Source: Chara braunii (lineage: Eukaryota; Streptophyta; Charophyceae; Charales; Characeae). Taken from it: a stretch of 36,867 nt of DNA. The stretch is taken from positions 3,590,343-3,627,209 of the forward strand of contig BFEA01000007.1 in NCBI GenBank assembly GCA_003427395.1. The letters are read 5' to 3'. Below, piece by piece: positions 1 to 10,205 of this stretch. Positions within the stretch are counted from its first letter, which is position 1. Each line of letters opens with the position of its first letter. The position numbers and the translations under genes were made by a program. The notes beneath the pieces are model-generated. The model was not told the DNA's origin. It searched no databases and worked only from the letters and a program-made list of their open reading frames with translations.

Positions 1-136
1 TGTGTGTGTGTGTGTGTGTGTGCTCGCTGCCCCCGCTGCCCCCGCTGCCCCCGCTGCCCCCGCGCGCTGCCCCCGCTGCGCCAGCTGGTGTGTGTGTTTG
101 TGTGTGTGTGTGTGTGTGTATGTGTGTGTGTGTGTG
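1..136. repeat. (TG)n microsatellite with embedded C-rich minisatellite
   Basis: Two (TG)n runs (1-22 and about 87-136) flank several copies of a 9-bp unit, CCCCGCTGC. Reading frames across it only give Cys-Val and Pro/Ala runs, so they are not genes. Confidence 0.95.
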
Positions 137-189
137 CGCGTGCGCCCGTGGTCGGGGGGGTGGGGCGACCCCTCTCCCACCAACCAACA

Positions 190-270
190 AATCAATCAAT
201 CAATCAACAAAAAAAAAACCAGAAGAAAAATCGAATAAAAAAATCAATCAATCAATCAATCAATCAACGG

Positions 271-334
<64 letters not shown>

Positions 335-341
335 AATCAAT

Positions 342-382
<41 letters not shown>
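190..382. repeat. (ATCA)n tetranucleotide repeat with long poly-A runs
   Basis: Repeated ATCA units alternate with A-runs of about 10 to 30 bases. Translation gives Ile-Asn-Gln-Ser and poly-Lys runs, which are low-complexity artefacts. Confidence 0.95.
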
Positions 383-539
383 GCGTTTTTTTTTTCCGAC
401 TTTCCTTGGATTTCTCCCATACCTCCCCCACCAAAAGTTCATCTTTTCCTTTTTTTTTTTGTAGGGGGGGGTGGGGCAGGGGATGCGCTGCCACGTGGCG
501 GCGTCAAAATCGCGAAATCTCCTCCTCTGTGGCCGCCAC

Positions 540-640
540 GTGTCCGTGAATCCGAGCGTCCGCGCAGACACTTCCGCGGGCTTCGCGGACTGGCGGCGGT
601 CGCGGACTTGGCCGCGCCTGTTCGCTGCCGCGGGTGTTAC
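540..640. other. CpG-rich patch
   Basis: A short GC- and CpG-rich stretch with repeated CGCGGAC/CCGCGG words lies between A/T-rich microsatellites and the gag remnant. No coding or promoter element is recognised. It may mark a junction between repeats. Confidence 0.4.
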
Positions 641-1620
641 ATAGCATCCAAGTCACATCCAAGCAAGACTGCGCAATTATCTATCGATCAGGAGTAACAA
701 AGAGTTCATTAACGTACTGCTGCAGACTATGCATGGTGCATGCCCACTTGCTGTGCTTGAGCTTATCAAGCTTGAGTTTAGCTTTGGCTGCAACATGTGG
801 ATCAACATATTGCTCGATGAAAAGATCCTCGAGTGTGGCTATTGGCGTAACCTTCAACCATTTGTTCAGATCTATTTTCGTAACCTTCAACCATTTGTTC
901 AGATCTATTTTTTTATAGCCCGACTGTACAACTTGGATTTCTGAGAAGCCCCTTCCGGCGGGGTTCCACATTGGTCCCTAGGACCGACGACTTAGTGAGC
1001 GGGCGTATCCCCAACACATCAAAGTAGGATCGCATAGAGCTGGTCCATGATTCAATGTCGTCCTTTATGTCGTATTTAGATGAAATTTGTGCCGCCTTTC
1101 TATCCAGGTAGGGCAAACTGCAACTAGGACCACCGATTGCTGGGTTCGATTTCGGGGCTGCAACAAATGCTTTGTATTGCCACTTGCCATTGGAGCAGTA
1201 GCAGTAGCAACAGCGGGGTCTCGGCCTGCTGCACATCCGGATAGACTGTTGACCACACTCAAAGAAGAAGAAGACACAATTAGAGGGGCAAAAATGAACT
1301 GACACGCGACATTCGAAGCAGGGTAAGGAGACAAAAGGGCACTTGGGCTGGCTGCATGTTTGCAAACTGTTGTAGGTGATCGTGCTGGTGCTGATCCATC
1401 AGGCTATATACTCGCGCAAATTCTCGAGTTCACCAAACACCTTTGCGAGTTGGCCAGTATGGTCTTCAACAACCCTGACATCTACTAAAGTCTGGAGAAC
1501 TGGGACAAACTTCTCTTCTACCTCCGCGTTTGTTAAGGCGGGCATGGTACTGAAGACAACTTTACAAGCCTTTATTTTGTCTCCCTTCTCCTCTTTCTGC
1601 TCTTCCTCTTCCCTTGTCAA
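640..1620 (-). pseudogene. Degraded Ty3/gypsy-type gag fragment
   Basis: Gag is the retroelement structural protein that packages element RNA. Three minus-strand pieces look like one decayed gag. A charged, coiled-coil-like segment (1620-1399) carries the stretch NAEVEEKFVPVLQTLVD. A middle piece around 1105-950 has a hydrophilic region with DDIESWTSSMRSYFDVLG. A third frame (971-681) has KIDLNKWLKVT and LEDLFIEQYVDPHVAAKAKL. A frame change near 950 separates the last two, and a stop follows at about 681. The assignment rests on remembered similarity to gag proteins of chromodomain gypsy elements, with no zinc knuckle visible. It is not the missing gag of the pol at 4.2-6.3 kb, because on the minus strand gag should lie at higher coordinates than pol. 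Confidence 0.55.
846..911 (-). repeat. 33-bp perfect tandem duplication inside gag
   Basis: Units 846-878 and 879-911 are identical, starting CGTAACCTTCAACC. On the minus strand each encodes 11 residues (KIDLNKWLKVT), so the duplication kept the frame. Confidence 0.95.
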
Positions 1621-1639
1621 TGTTTTTTCATAAAATAAC

Positions 1640-2865
1640 CGGTAATGGGTTTTTTCAGCCTAGTCGGAGCGACAAATCAGTTGGATTGAGAGCAATCAAA
1701 ATAAATAAATAAATATTAGAGAGATTTGATTCCGCAATACAGTCTGGTCCGACTACGTATGAGGTTCTCTCAAACCTTTCGTAAAGACATAACAAATCAA
1801 ACTCAAAGTGTACTACGCAATGCACGAGAGAATTTTGTGGTGTCCAAGGTGCGGGTCAAGCGGCGGATCGTGTGGTAAAGTCCGTTAAAATGTCTTAGCT
1901 GAAATCCCCTCAGCGGCTAGTGTTCTGGTCCGAAAGCATGAACTCCGAGTCCCAATCAGATAGAGCAATGTAACTTACGTCAACAAATTTGGGCCTATGG
2001 GACCCTTATTGTATGAACCTGGTACCATTAAGTCTGAAATGGTCGCAGTGGAGTTAAACCGGGTCCCAACCAACAAGAGTTTCACAAAGACCTACTCTCT
2101 GCCCCTAACGGATTTAAAAAATGAATTTTAACCCGAGAAAGAACCTACATACTACAACCGTTCAAAATCAAATAAACAAAGCACTGTAGAAAGATATAAC
2201 ATGATACACAAGATACTCCATTCATTCACTCGTCAGGTGAGCAAGTAATAAACACACGTCACACAAGATCAAGACTATGGAGGATGGAAGAACCTGGAAT
2301 ACCCTAGCAGGTAGTCAATTCCATGCACACCTACATGGGCATCCTGGCGGCACGACACTTACTTGAGTGGACGGGCTCTTGAGATAAAAAGAAACTCAAT
2401 AGCGTCCTATCATCTAGGAGGGTCAACATCTACCCCAAAGTACAACGCCGGATCCCCTGTCAATGTTGAAGATCGAAGTATCAACTTGCAGCCCGTAGGT
2501 GAAGATATGGCTTCCACCCTCAAGCTCGCCTAACTTGAGGGAAGCCCTAAAGTCCCTCCTCGTCTTCCTTGAAGTCCAGATTCCAGTTGTAGGTGCCCTT
2601 CACTGTTGCCTCTCTCCAATTGCATTACGAAGTCCCACCCTGTGTCTCGCCACCGCAAACATGCACTCTAACAACATGACCGGGTCTAATGTCGACCCTA
2701 CAACATGCACTCTTGTTCGTTATGGCAGAAAAGTCAACTATCGCGAACAAGTAGAATCCGCTTTGATACCATTGTTACAATCCTGGCCAATTTCAAAGTA
2801 TACATTCATCAGAAAGTACAATGTCATCCAGTTGCAAAAAAAGATGAATGAAATTGAGAGGAGAG
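1640..2865. other. No recognised feature
   Basis: About 1.2 kb of mixed-composition DNA. It has a short (ATAA)n run near 1703 and no reading frame I can tie to a family. A 135-codon plus-strand frame near 2499 ends in a Lys/Arg/Glu-rich low-complexity tail and is probably not a gene. It may be non-coding retroelement sequence. Confidence 0.4.
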
Positions 2866-3430
2866 AGGGAAAGAACAAGAAGAATGAAGAAAGAAGAAGA
2901 AGATAATGTACTACACCATAAATCAAAGATAACCAACCAATCTCCTCCTCCTTATCTCCTCCCTTGTTATTCAAACAAGAAATAACAATAATAATGTTGC
3001 ATGGCTGAACTAGAATCAATGTACGAATCCCTCTTCTACTGCAGGCACAACACGAGGTCCACCATAGCCATGGCCACCCTTCCTCTTCCTCTTCATGTAG
3101 GTCGAGGCTATGGCGGAGTACTGAGGGCTCTACGTCCTGTCCAAAGGACAACCCAAAGCAGCTATTTCGCTGCCCTCCCGTCCCAACGTCAACACTAGAC
3201 AGCTATGTCGCTGCCCATTCATCCGTCATCCTTGACTCTATCCCGAGTTTTCTTAATGCGGCACTACCCCAACTGCGGTCTTCTAGATGCAATGCCTAAC
3301 AAGGTGATGAAGATGGTATCCACCAAAGCCAGGTAGGTACGTCGCCACTCTCCTTCTTGTTCCTCTTCTCCCTCCTCCTCCTACCGGAAGAGCTCCACCA
3401 TAGCCAAGGTGGAAGCTCCCTGGCTTCTTC
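2866..3430. repeat. Low-complexity purine run and degenerate repeats
   Basis: An AAGAAG-rich run (about 2868-2905) is followed by DNA with a recurring CCACCATAGCCA-like word near 3059, 3320 and 3402. Minus-strand translation of these words gives repeated Trp-Leu-Trp-Trp. I see no gene. Confidence 0.45.
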
Positions 3431-4097
3431 CTTCCAGCAGCGCTGTAGTAGCCAACGCTCCAGCAGCGTGTCGCCAAGAATGAGGTTGGGCTCTTCGCTC
3501 AGCTTCAAGATATAGCGGCCTACCTGCCTCCTGGGAGGTGGCTTCCAGTCCGCTTGGCCTCCCAAGCAACCGGTACCCCCTCCCTTTCGGAGGGAAACAT
3601 CATTGCAAACTTTGATATTGCGTGTACAGGCCCTAAACTCAGACTGGATGGAGTGGTACCCGCTTGAGTCTAGCCTACCGCTACTGGGCCTTTAAAAATG
3701 CCAACTTTGTCTTCTTCTGCTCGGCCTGGAGTACCCGGCACATCTACTTTTACTGGGTGCGGTACCGACCGACCTGCTATTTGGGTGTTTTTCCGCTGAT
3801 CCAAATGTCGTGGGCCTCTGGCTCCGCCACTCGAGTGTTTTCTCTGTTGCAACCCTCAATGTCACGGCCACAGGTAAATACCGGCCCTACGGACCTCCGA
3901 AACAAGCAAGTACCCTTGGGGGTTACACACACACTCATGCCGATAAACACTTAGACAGGTATGGCGGTCACCAAGCACGCACACTTACAGACTTAGAGAA
4001 CTCAACAGAATGCGTGAATCTTAGCAAGGCATCCATTCCATTGACATAACTCAGAAATCAGCATTGTTCTCAGTATGTGTTATGGCGGGTCATTACA
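3430..4097 (-). repeat. 3' LTR of a minus-strand Ty3/gypsy element (inner end defined)
   Basis: Read on the minus strand, the LTR begins TGTAATGACCCGCC at 4097, directly after a polypurine tract, as expected for a 3' LTR downstream of pol. The outer end is not sharply defined; 3430 is the limit of homology with an inverted copy at 33,425-33,990. Shared words include CGAGTGTTTTC, CCTCAATGTCACGG, GGTAAATACC and AAAAATGCCAACTTT. Confidence 0.6.
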
Positions 4098-4112
4098 CTA
4101 CCCCCCCCTCAA
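4098..4112 (-). promoter_or_regulatory. Polypurine tract (PPT)
   Basis: On the minus strand the sequence is CTTGAGGGGGGGGTAG immediately before TGTAATG. This fits a plus-strand-synthesis primer at a pol/LTR boundary. Confidence 0.65.
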
Positions 4113-4252
4113 GAGCGAGGTCCGTTCGATCGAGTGACTCACTTAGAGTCCCTACATAATGTATGATAAGTGTAAATAGCAAAGAGAGATCGGGTATGAT
4201 CCGTAGGAGAGAGGGTAGCAGTGAATTCAGGTTGTTGTTCGAAGACAATCAA

Positions 4253-4560
4253 TCATTCATATGCGTTGACGACTTGCAAGGCACTCTGCAGCAAGTCCTT
4301 CTTAGCAATCCGGTAAAAATCATTCAATGGGTGATATAGAAAATAAACTTTGTATTGTCCATTTCTCCCTTTTCCACTGTGCACGACAATTCTATCAATC
4401 TCGTGACCCCTAGTGATTGTGTCAGGAATCATCGACTCTCGATATCGAAAAGTTTTCAGTGGTACATACGGAAACAACTTCGACGTGTGAAAGTTTGGGT
4501 ACGTGTGCAGATGAGCAGGCATGTCAATCATGTAAGAAGGACCGAATGAATCCTCCCTTA
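4253..4560 (-). pseudogene. Ty3/gypsy pol C-terminal (post-integrase, chromodomain-like) fragment
   Basis: The frame encodes a segment with FGPSYMIDMPAHLHTYP, FHTSKLFPYV, YRESMIPDT and, near the end, a chromodomain-like stretch (GKGRNGQYKVYFLYHP) finishing at QVVNAYE. This is the usual layout at the C-terminus of chromovirus integrases, where the tail may guide integration to chromatin. The reading frame continues upstream of its first Met, so the methionine is internal. It ends about 140 bp before the PPT, the expected position for the pol terminus. Confidence 0.7.
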
Positions 4561-4944
4561 CCTAGTTCAATACATTCCACGAACTGTAATACTGAGGAAA
4601 ATTTTTTCGTGATACACCGTTTTCTTAAGAAAACTCAGACATTTATACCCATACATAACTTTTCACTGCGAAAGGTTCAGGCTGGCGCTTTTGGTTAACA
4701 TGCTTAATCAAGGCACTGAGTCGCCTTTCCATAGCTGCAACAACAACTTTGAGTAAGTGATCGAACTTAGCGCTGTAGCATGGCTGGTTAGGTGTTAGGC
4801 CAGAGGGCGGGTGAGGAAACATATATCATAGGGGATTGCGAATTTGTCACTCGAGGTGCAGTCGATTAGGTGTCATCCTGGTGGACGAGTGAGTTGTTGT
4901 ACAATCCCTGCACAATCGACAATTCCTCATCCCAAGAGTTGTGA

Positions 4945-5320
4945 TCAAACACATTTAGAGCTTGGAGAAGTTGGATCATAGTCTTGTTGATCTCCTCGGC
5001 CAGACGTCATCTTGAGTTTGATGTCATACATATGGGATGTGAAGTCCTTCCAATTTGCACTTATGAACCTAGTGTCCCGGTCACTCACAAGAGTCTTTGG
5101 GGGGCCACACTGCAGAATGTACTTATTGTGAAACTCCTTGATCACAAGGTTAGTTGGGGTGTGAGGTGGCAATGGGATCAAATTCAGAAATTTTGAAAAG
5201 CGGTCAACGATCACTATTACTTGTGAATATCCATTCCTGCTCTTCTTTCCCATGTCCGTGAAGTTGATGAAAAGAGACTAACCCGGACTATCAAGAATAG
5301 GAAGAGGATGCAACAACCCA
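4945..5320 (-). pseudogene. Ty3/gypsy integrase catalytic-core fragment
   Basis: Integrase inserts element cDNA into host DNA using a D-D-E triad. This frame has the core words VIVIVDRFSKFLNLIPLPP, CGPPKTLVSDRDTRF (second catalytic Asp) and LKMTSGR. Upstream of the first Met the same frame reads SLFINFTDMG, where MDF-type sequence is usual, so the first catalytic Asp seems replaced by Asn. A TAG stop sits just before it (about 5278-5280). After LKMTSGR the frame is lost before the catalytic Glu. Downstream remnants continue in another frame toward 4700. The fragment is clearly inactive. Confidence 0.75.
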
Positions 5321-5845
5321 TAGGGGATTTGCTGAGACGGTTTGATACGTTGACGAACTTCACACTCATCTACAAACTTTTGTGTCATTTCTTTCCTCCC
5401 AAGCCATACAAACGTTTACAATAGACTTCCGTATGTCTTTTCAAAATCGAGGTTTCAACTCCGGACATGAGCTAAGTCCAAGAAGTGAGTACGGATAGGC
5501 TCATGGTTGGGTACACATCGCCGGTTGTACTTCCCGTAACTTTGGAAGAACAAACCTTTACACTAGTGAAAATCAAGCTGACAACTAGGGTCAACATGAA
5601 TCGGCTCAAGGATGGGACCGAGTTCCGGGTCCCTGGCGGTATGCTCAACTAGTTCCTTGTTCAAATTCTTACGGAGAACTTGAACGTAGAAACCTACAAT
5701 AGACGTCATGTACTAAGGGTGACGAGACAAAGTATCCACAATGTGATTCTAACAACCTTTATTGTGTTTAAGTTCAAAATCATACATATCAACCTTATAC
5801 AGCCAGCACGTTCAATGTAGTTGATGGATTAATCTTTGTATGAAT

Positions 5846-6330
5846 CTATTTGAAAGTCTTGTGGTCTGAGAACACTTTGAAATGACGACCCACGAGGTAG
5901 TGTTTCCAATGATCTTGTACCTCTGTCAAGGGATAAAGTTCTCGCATGTAAGTGGAGACACCTACCTTTTGACTGGGCATGCGTTTGATGTAGTACTCAA
6001 GCGGACGTAAGTCGTCACCATCATCTTTGTGCATCACTGCACTAATCCCATACGAGCTTGCATCCGTAATTACTACGAATATAAGTTTGGGATCTTCAAT
6101 ACAGAGCATCAGATGACGCATCAAAGTCTCCTTCAATGCTCGCAAGGCGGCTGTGCATTCCCCATCCCACGTGTAAAACACGTATTTGCTTGTCAATTTG
6201 GACAGCGGACGGACGATCATAGAGAATTTGGGCACAAACTTACAATAGTACGACGTGAGACCAAGAAAAAAAACGCAACTCTCGGACATTTGCTGTTTGA
6301 GACCATTTGCGGATGACCTCCACTTTGGTT
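5846..6330 (-). pseudogene. Ty3/gypsy reverse transcriptase C-terminus and RNase H fragment
   Basis: This is the thumb/connection and RNase H part of pol. The start carries FLGLTSYYCKFVPKFS, typical of the end of gypsy reverse transcriptase. RNase H follows, with TDASSYGISAVM (catalytic Asp), YMRELYPL (Glu) and VFSDHKTFK (Asp). The upstream stretch KVEVIRKWSQ is in another frame; the break coincides with a run of eight T (minus strand) near 6267-6274. Downstream of 5846 the frame is full of stops. The catalytic RT core (YxDD box) is absent; sequence similarity ends near 6340. Confidence 0.8.
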
Positions 6331-6595
6331 GCCTCGGGCTCTAGATCCACAACGAACAACTGATGGCGAAGGCGCTCTGAGTAAGACGGTGACATTGAAG
6401 CCTTCATTCACTAATTGTTTGTTCACTTCAATCCCTGTGGACGTCCGACCTGGCATACCTCCTATCGCTGGTCTCCAAACAGATACCTCAGCTCCTCCAA
6501 GCCAACGTACTTGTCCTCTACGCGTCTTCGAGAATAGTCGATCAGATCGACCGGCCTCAGACAATCTACCCAGCAAGTGGCGTCAATCAGCTTTC

Positions 6596-7249
6596 TCAAC
6601 TTTCATTGTCAAAGTGCCTCCACCGCACACAGATGGCGAGGTATGCTTCCTTGAATCGGGGTGCCAACCCCCATCCAAGAGCGAGGTGAGTATGGTGAAC
6701 TGCTCGGGTCAAGTTCCCAACGCCTCCGCACGTTTGTTCTATCACAAATGCAGGGAGAGCCCACCTCCAGCCCTGTACGGGGTGGAGATCCTGTCTCGGG
6801 GATCCGAAGACAATACGCACCAGCGGTTGACTGTCTCCTGTCAAAGCGCCCGCTTTCTTAGCCACAATAGTCCTCGCTAAAGCCTCGCATCTCCACCAGG
6901 TCCTCTCAACGCCAACGAGTGTTAGTCCTATCCATAGCTCCTGCGATCTATCAAATACGAGGTGTCGAATAGCCTCTACTCGTCCACCGCTCCTCAACTC
7001 CTTAATCTCTAGTATCACTGCCCACAAAAAGACTCCCTCTGCTATCCACGTCCCCGCGTATCCGAGTGACACTCTCTCTCTAGCGTCTAGTCGTATAGGA
7101 AGAGGAATGTCGTACTCGAGAGCCGTCTCTCTGGGTAGCGTCAATCTCTTCACCGGGTATGAATCAGAGTCGCGTAACAATAAATATGCCCACCATACGC
7201 TCGAATCGCTCCTCATCTCTCCATCGTCCTTTCTACATGGGCTAGGCAA
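6596..7249 (-). pseudogene. Unrecognised minus-strand protein, module copy A
   Basis: A 217-codon open frame I do not recognise. It contains LGYAGTWIAEGVFLWAVILE, ELWIGLTLVGVERTWW, LTGDSQPLVR and LPAFVIEQTCGGVGNL. The last part resembles VVPSFVVDSIFGGVGGLIEA in the frame at 9587-10021 and LPIFVVEELWGLDHVVETY around 8490-8530. This suggests diverged copies of one domain. Neighbouring frames on the same strand are broken, so I treat it as decayed. The region lies downstream, on the minus strand, of a tRNA-Asp-type primer-binding site at 12,190, so it may be the internal coding region of that LTR element. That link is inference. Confidence 0.35.
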
Positions 7250-7302
7250 CTCTGACCTTAATCGCGAGCTCTACCATCTCACGCCACTCAAATCTCGAAA
7301 AG

Positions 7303-7527
7303 TTATTCCTTCAATCGGAGCAGTTGGAATCCCTTCGAACACCTCGATCCTAGTATCCCAACTAACATCTCACCTTCTGGTTTTAAGTGGTCCACCTCTC
7401 CTATCACCAATCTAACCGCGCTCTCCCAAACCTTCTCGCGTAGATCCCCCTTTGCCCGGGTCGCAGGAACATAGATCCACACGTCGTACTCGTCAAGGCT
7501 AACAAAGCGATATGTAAGAATGTACAC
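7303..7527 (-). pseudogene. Unrecognised minus-strand fragment
   Basis: A 74-codon frame with SLDEYDVWIYVPATRAKGDL and VRLVIGEVDHLKPEGE. It lies on the same strand and has similar composition to the modules on either side, and is probably part of the same decayed coding region. No family is recognised. Confidence 0.25.
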
Positions 7528-7853
7528 ACACCGGTGATCTTTCCCTACTTCCTGGACATACTCGTCTATAACGAGCTTGTATGGGAGAACCTCCCTCCTC
7601 GTCTTCTCGTTCGGGGATCGGACGACCTTACTAATCTCCTCTCTTGTAGGGCCTCGTCCCTCGGTGATTAGCTACTCCCAATATACCCGTCTAAAGGACA
7701 TCACATGCCTGCCATCAGTAACCCCCACCATTGTCTCTACCTCTCTCCTAGCTCTTTCTCTTTTCCCAGAACACCTATGCTCTAAAATCCACGACCATCC
7801 TCGGTACCTATACGATTCGTGCCCCGGTTTCGTGAATACACGCGTCCTCTCCG

Positions 7854-8270
7854 TCAGTGACCCTCGTTCGCGTCTAGGATATCCACGTCTCTATCCTCAC
7901 CTATCTCGTGCCCCCAAGGGATATCCTCCTGTCCCTGGGCCCGGTGGAGGTGCCCCCAACGATCCTCCTCTAGTACCTCTCCGCCTACGCAGTCATCGTC
8001 ACCGTCCTCTTGGTCGGCGCCTCGCTCGTCAAGTCCAACACCTCCCCAAGGCTTGTCCTGATCTCCCCAAGGCTCTATGTCCTCAAAATCCTCCCACTCT
8101 CTATCGTCCGCATACCAACCAAGGTCCTCTCTATCCGGGTATATCCGCCAATAATGCTCCTCAACCTCCCAGCTCGAGATGAGGGGAACAGGTCTACTGT
8201 CACAAGTCTTGCTCAAGAGTTGCTCCACACCTCCCAAGTAGTATAGGGATCTCTGAACCTCTCGCTCCAA
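7854..8270 (-). pseudogene. Unrecognised minus-strand fragment with acidic Trp-rich linker
   Basis: A 138-codon frame. It starts with a possible helical part (EVQRSLYYLGGVEQLLSKTC), followed by a highly acidic, Trp-containing stretch (WYADDREWEDFEDIEPWGD and further Asp/Glu runs). A similar acidic Trp-containing segment is encoded on the minus strand at about 9140-9270 (ESDDDEEAWEPDWIDSDGED). This supports a repeated module-plus-linker design. The function is unknown. Confidence 0.3.
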
Positions 8271-8282
8271 CGCTAACCAAAA

Positions 8283-8560
8283 CTATGGGGGCTGGTACGA
8301 GAAAAACGATTCACGGTCTCCAGACGGTGCTAGAGTTTGAATGAACTCTATGAGCTGGAGCCCTCTCTCCCCAACACGAGGTCCCCCGACGAACTGTGCG
8401 TAAGCAATCCAATCTCGTTCCGTCAGTCCCCTACTCAAACCATCCCACTCGAGGGTGGCAAAATACGTCTCGACAACGTGGTCCAGACCCCAGAGTTCCT
8501 CTACCACAAAAATAGGGAGTCTCGCCCGCAGTCGGATGCTGGGGAACGGAAAGGTCCCTC
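8283..8560 (-). pseudogene. Unrecognised minus-strand protein, module copy B
   Basis: The frame contains FVVEELWGLDHVVETYFATL, then DWIAYAQFVGGPRVGERGLQ and LIEFIQTL. The second part matches YYSLVTAGPRWGDERVQLIK encoded around 9480-9545. DNA words are shared too: TATGAGCTGGAGCCCTCT near 8347 and TATGAGTTGAACCCTCTC near 9486, each followed by CTCCCCAAC and GAGGTCCC. This is direct evidence for a duplicated unit about 1.1 kb apart. Confidence 0.4.
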
Positions 8561-8770
8561 AATCTGGAAGGTCACTCTCGTTGCCCTAGCTGGACCATAC
8601 AATCCCTTGACCTCCTCACGAACACCCTCTGCCACATCTGACCGGATAACTCTCGCCTCCTGCTCGCCTCTCTAGTAACCCTGCACTAGCCCCTCAAAAT
8701 AGACTGTCGCCCCTACCGCACGTGAGTAATAGATATGCCCAATAACTTCTATATTCGTCGTCCCGGGTGC

Positions 8771-8998
8771 TCACCACGATTGGCTGTCCAACTCGAAAGT
8801 CTCGACCACGTATGTCCACAAGTATACATCTGGCCCCAACAGAATCGACCTCCACCGACTCTGAAGTCCAGATCTAGACCCAGCCACACTCTTGGCCGGT
8901 AAGTCAAGTTCTAATACGTTGGGGGCCACGATCTCGGGAGCCGTAGGCCATCTAAGATTGTCGATTGGAAGTTCGATTTTTTTAGCCGGCTCTACCAT
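8771..8998 (-). pseudogene. Unrecognised minus-strand fragment, module end
   Basis: A 75-codon frame with KKIELPIDNLRWPTAPEIV and LLGPDVYLWTYVVETFELD. The phrase VYLWTYVVETFEL recalls AWLWTYREHQ and VVETYFATLEW in neighbouring modules. No known family is recognised. Confidence 0.25.
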
Positions 8999-9479
8999 CT
9001 GATCGCACTCAGTAGCTACCTGACACTAGTGAACGGCTCCTTGCTCAATCACTCCCTCTCTGGTTCCGTATTATAGATCTAAATCCTCTACTGCCGATAC
9101 ACGTCGCTCTGCAAGGTCTCGCCTAGGCCCTGATGGCGACTCCTATCCATAGGAAATGAGCGTCGGCGACGTCGTCTACCGACTCGGCATCTTCCCCGTC
9201 AGAGTCTATCCAGTCAGGCTCCCAGGCCTCCTCGTCGTCGTCCGACTCGTCCCTATACGGTACGGAGGGAGTCCTATCGCGTCATAATACTACGCCAATT
9301 GGTAGTCGTATATCAGAGGTCCCGCGTCCTCGCTTCACCAACTGCCCCAGTCCTCCGAGAAGAGCCTACCTATGTAGGTAATATACTCAGGCCCTGCCCG
9401 GAGCTCCCGGTCCAACAAATCCCACACGTACGAGGGTGGGGGAACGCCCCTCTCGTAATTGTGACCTTAGGAGCGGATC

Positions 9480-10021
9480 AACTTTATGAGTTGAACCCTC
9501 TCATCTCCCCAACGAGGTCCCGCGGTCACGAGGGAGTAATATATAGAGCAAGAGTCGAGGTGTCCTCTGGCGAAGAGCTCGAGCTCTCAGAATGTGAGAT
9601 AAGCCTCAATCAAGCCACCCACTCCTCCGAAAATGGAGTCTACCACGAACGAGGGAACAACTGCTCTCAAGCTAGTCCCTGAATATGGGAAAAAGTCGTT
9701 TCGGGCTATTAGGAGATCCCCCGTGATAGTGAGGGGAGGTCGTCCGTGAAACAAAGTCAACGGGTGTTGTAAGTACCGCAGGGCTCTACTGATGACGCAA
9801 CTGGTTCCCCACGTCACGAGACCCAAAGCGACCTCCTTGACCATCTCTACCCCCAGGTACAGATAGGCCTTCACTACCCCGCCCGTCAAGCCTCCCCCCT
9901 GACTCCTCTGGTGCTCTCTGTACGTCCACAACCAAGCACCGAAAGACAAGAGGACGGACGTCCACTGGAACTGGCCATCGTGCAAGTGAGTGGGTCGTGC
10001 GAGGAGTGTGAACTCCACCAA
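9480..10021 (-). pseudogene. Unrecognised minus-strand protein, module copy C
   Basis: A 144-codon open frame (10021-9587) plus its decayed continuation to about 9480. It has QFQWTSVLLSFGAWLWTYRE, GVVKAYLYLGVEMVKEVALG, PPLTITGDLLIARNDFF and VVPSFVVDSIFGGVGGLIEA. The order of motifs parallels copy A (GTWIAEGVFLWAV, ELWIGLTLVG, LTGDSQPLVR, PAFVIEQTCGGVGNL). This is the most upstream piece on its strand, closest to the putative LTR primer-binding site. I see no catalytic motif and no zinc knuckle. Confidence 0.4.
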
Positions 10022-10205
10022 GTCACCTTCTGTAAGTTCGGGAGGGTTTACCTCCCAAACACGATCAGCCTCATACTCCTCGACGTCCTTGGGGCGCTAC
10101 ATCCAATCGACGCAGCAGAAGGCAGAAACAGTAGCGTGAAAGAAGAACGAGAAGGACAGAAGGGAGAATAAAAACTAAGAAGGGCTCCAAGTTCTGAATA
10201 AATTT

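Noticed and set aside
4-549. Long plus-strand frames over the first 550 bases
   Set aside because: They translate microsatellites and homopolymers (Cys-Val, Ile-Asn-Gln-Ser, poly-Lys), so they are not genes.
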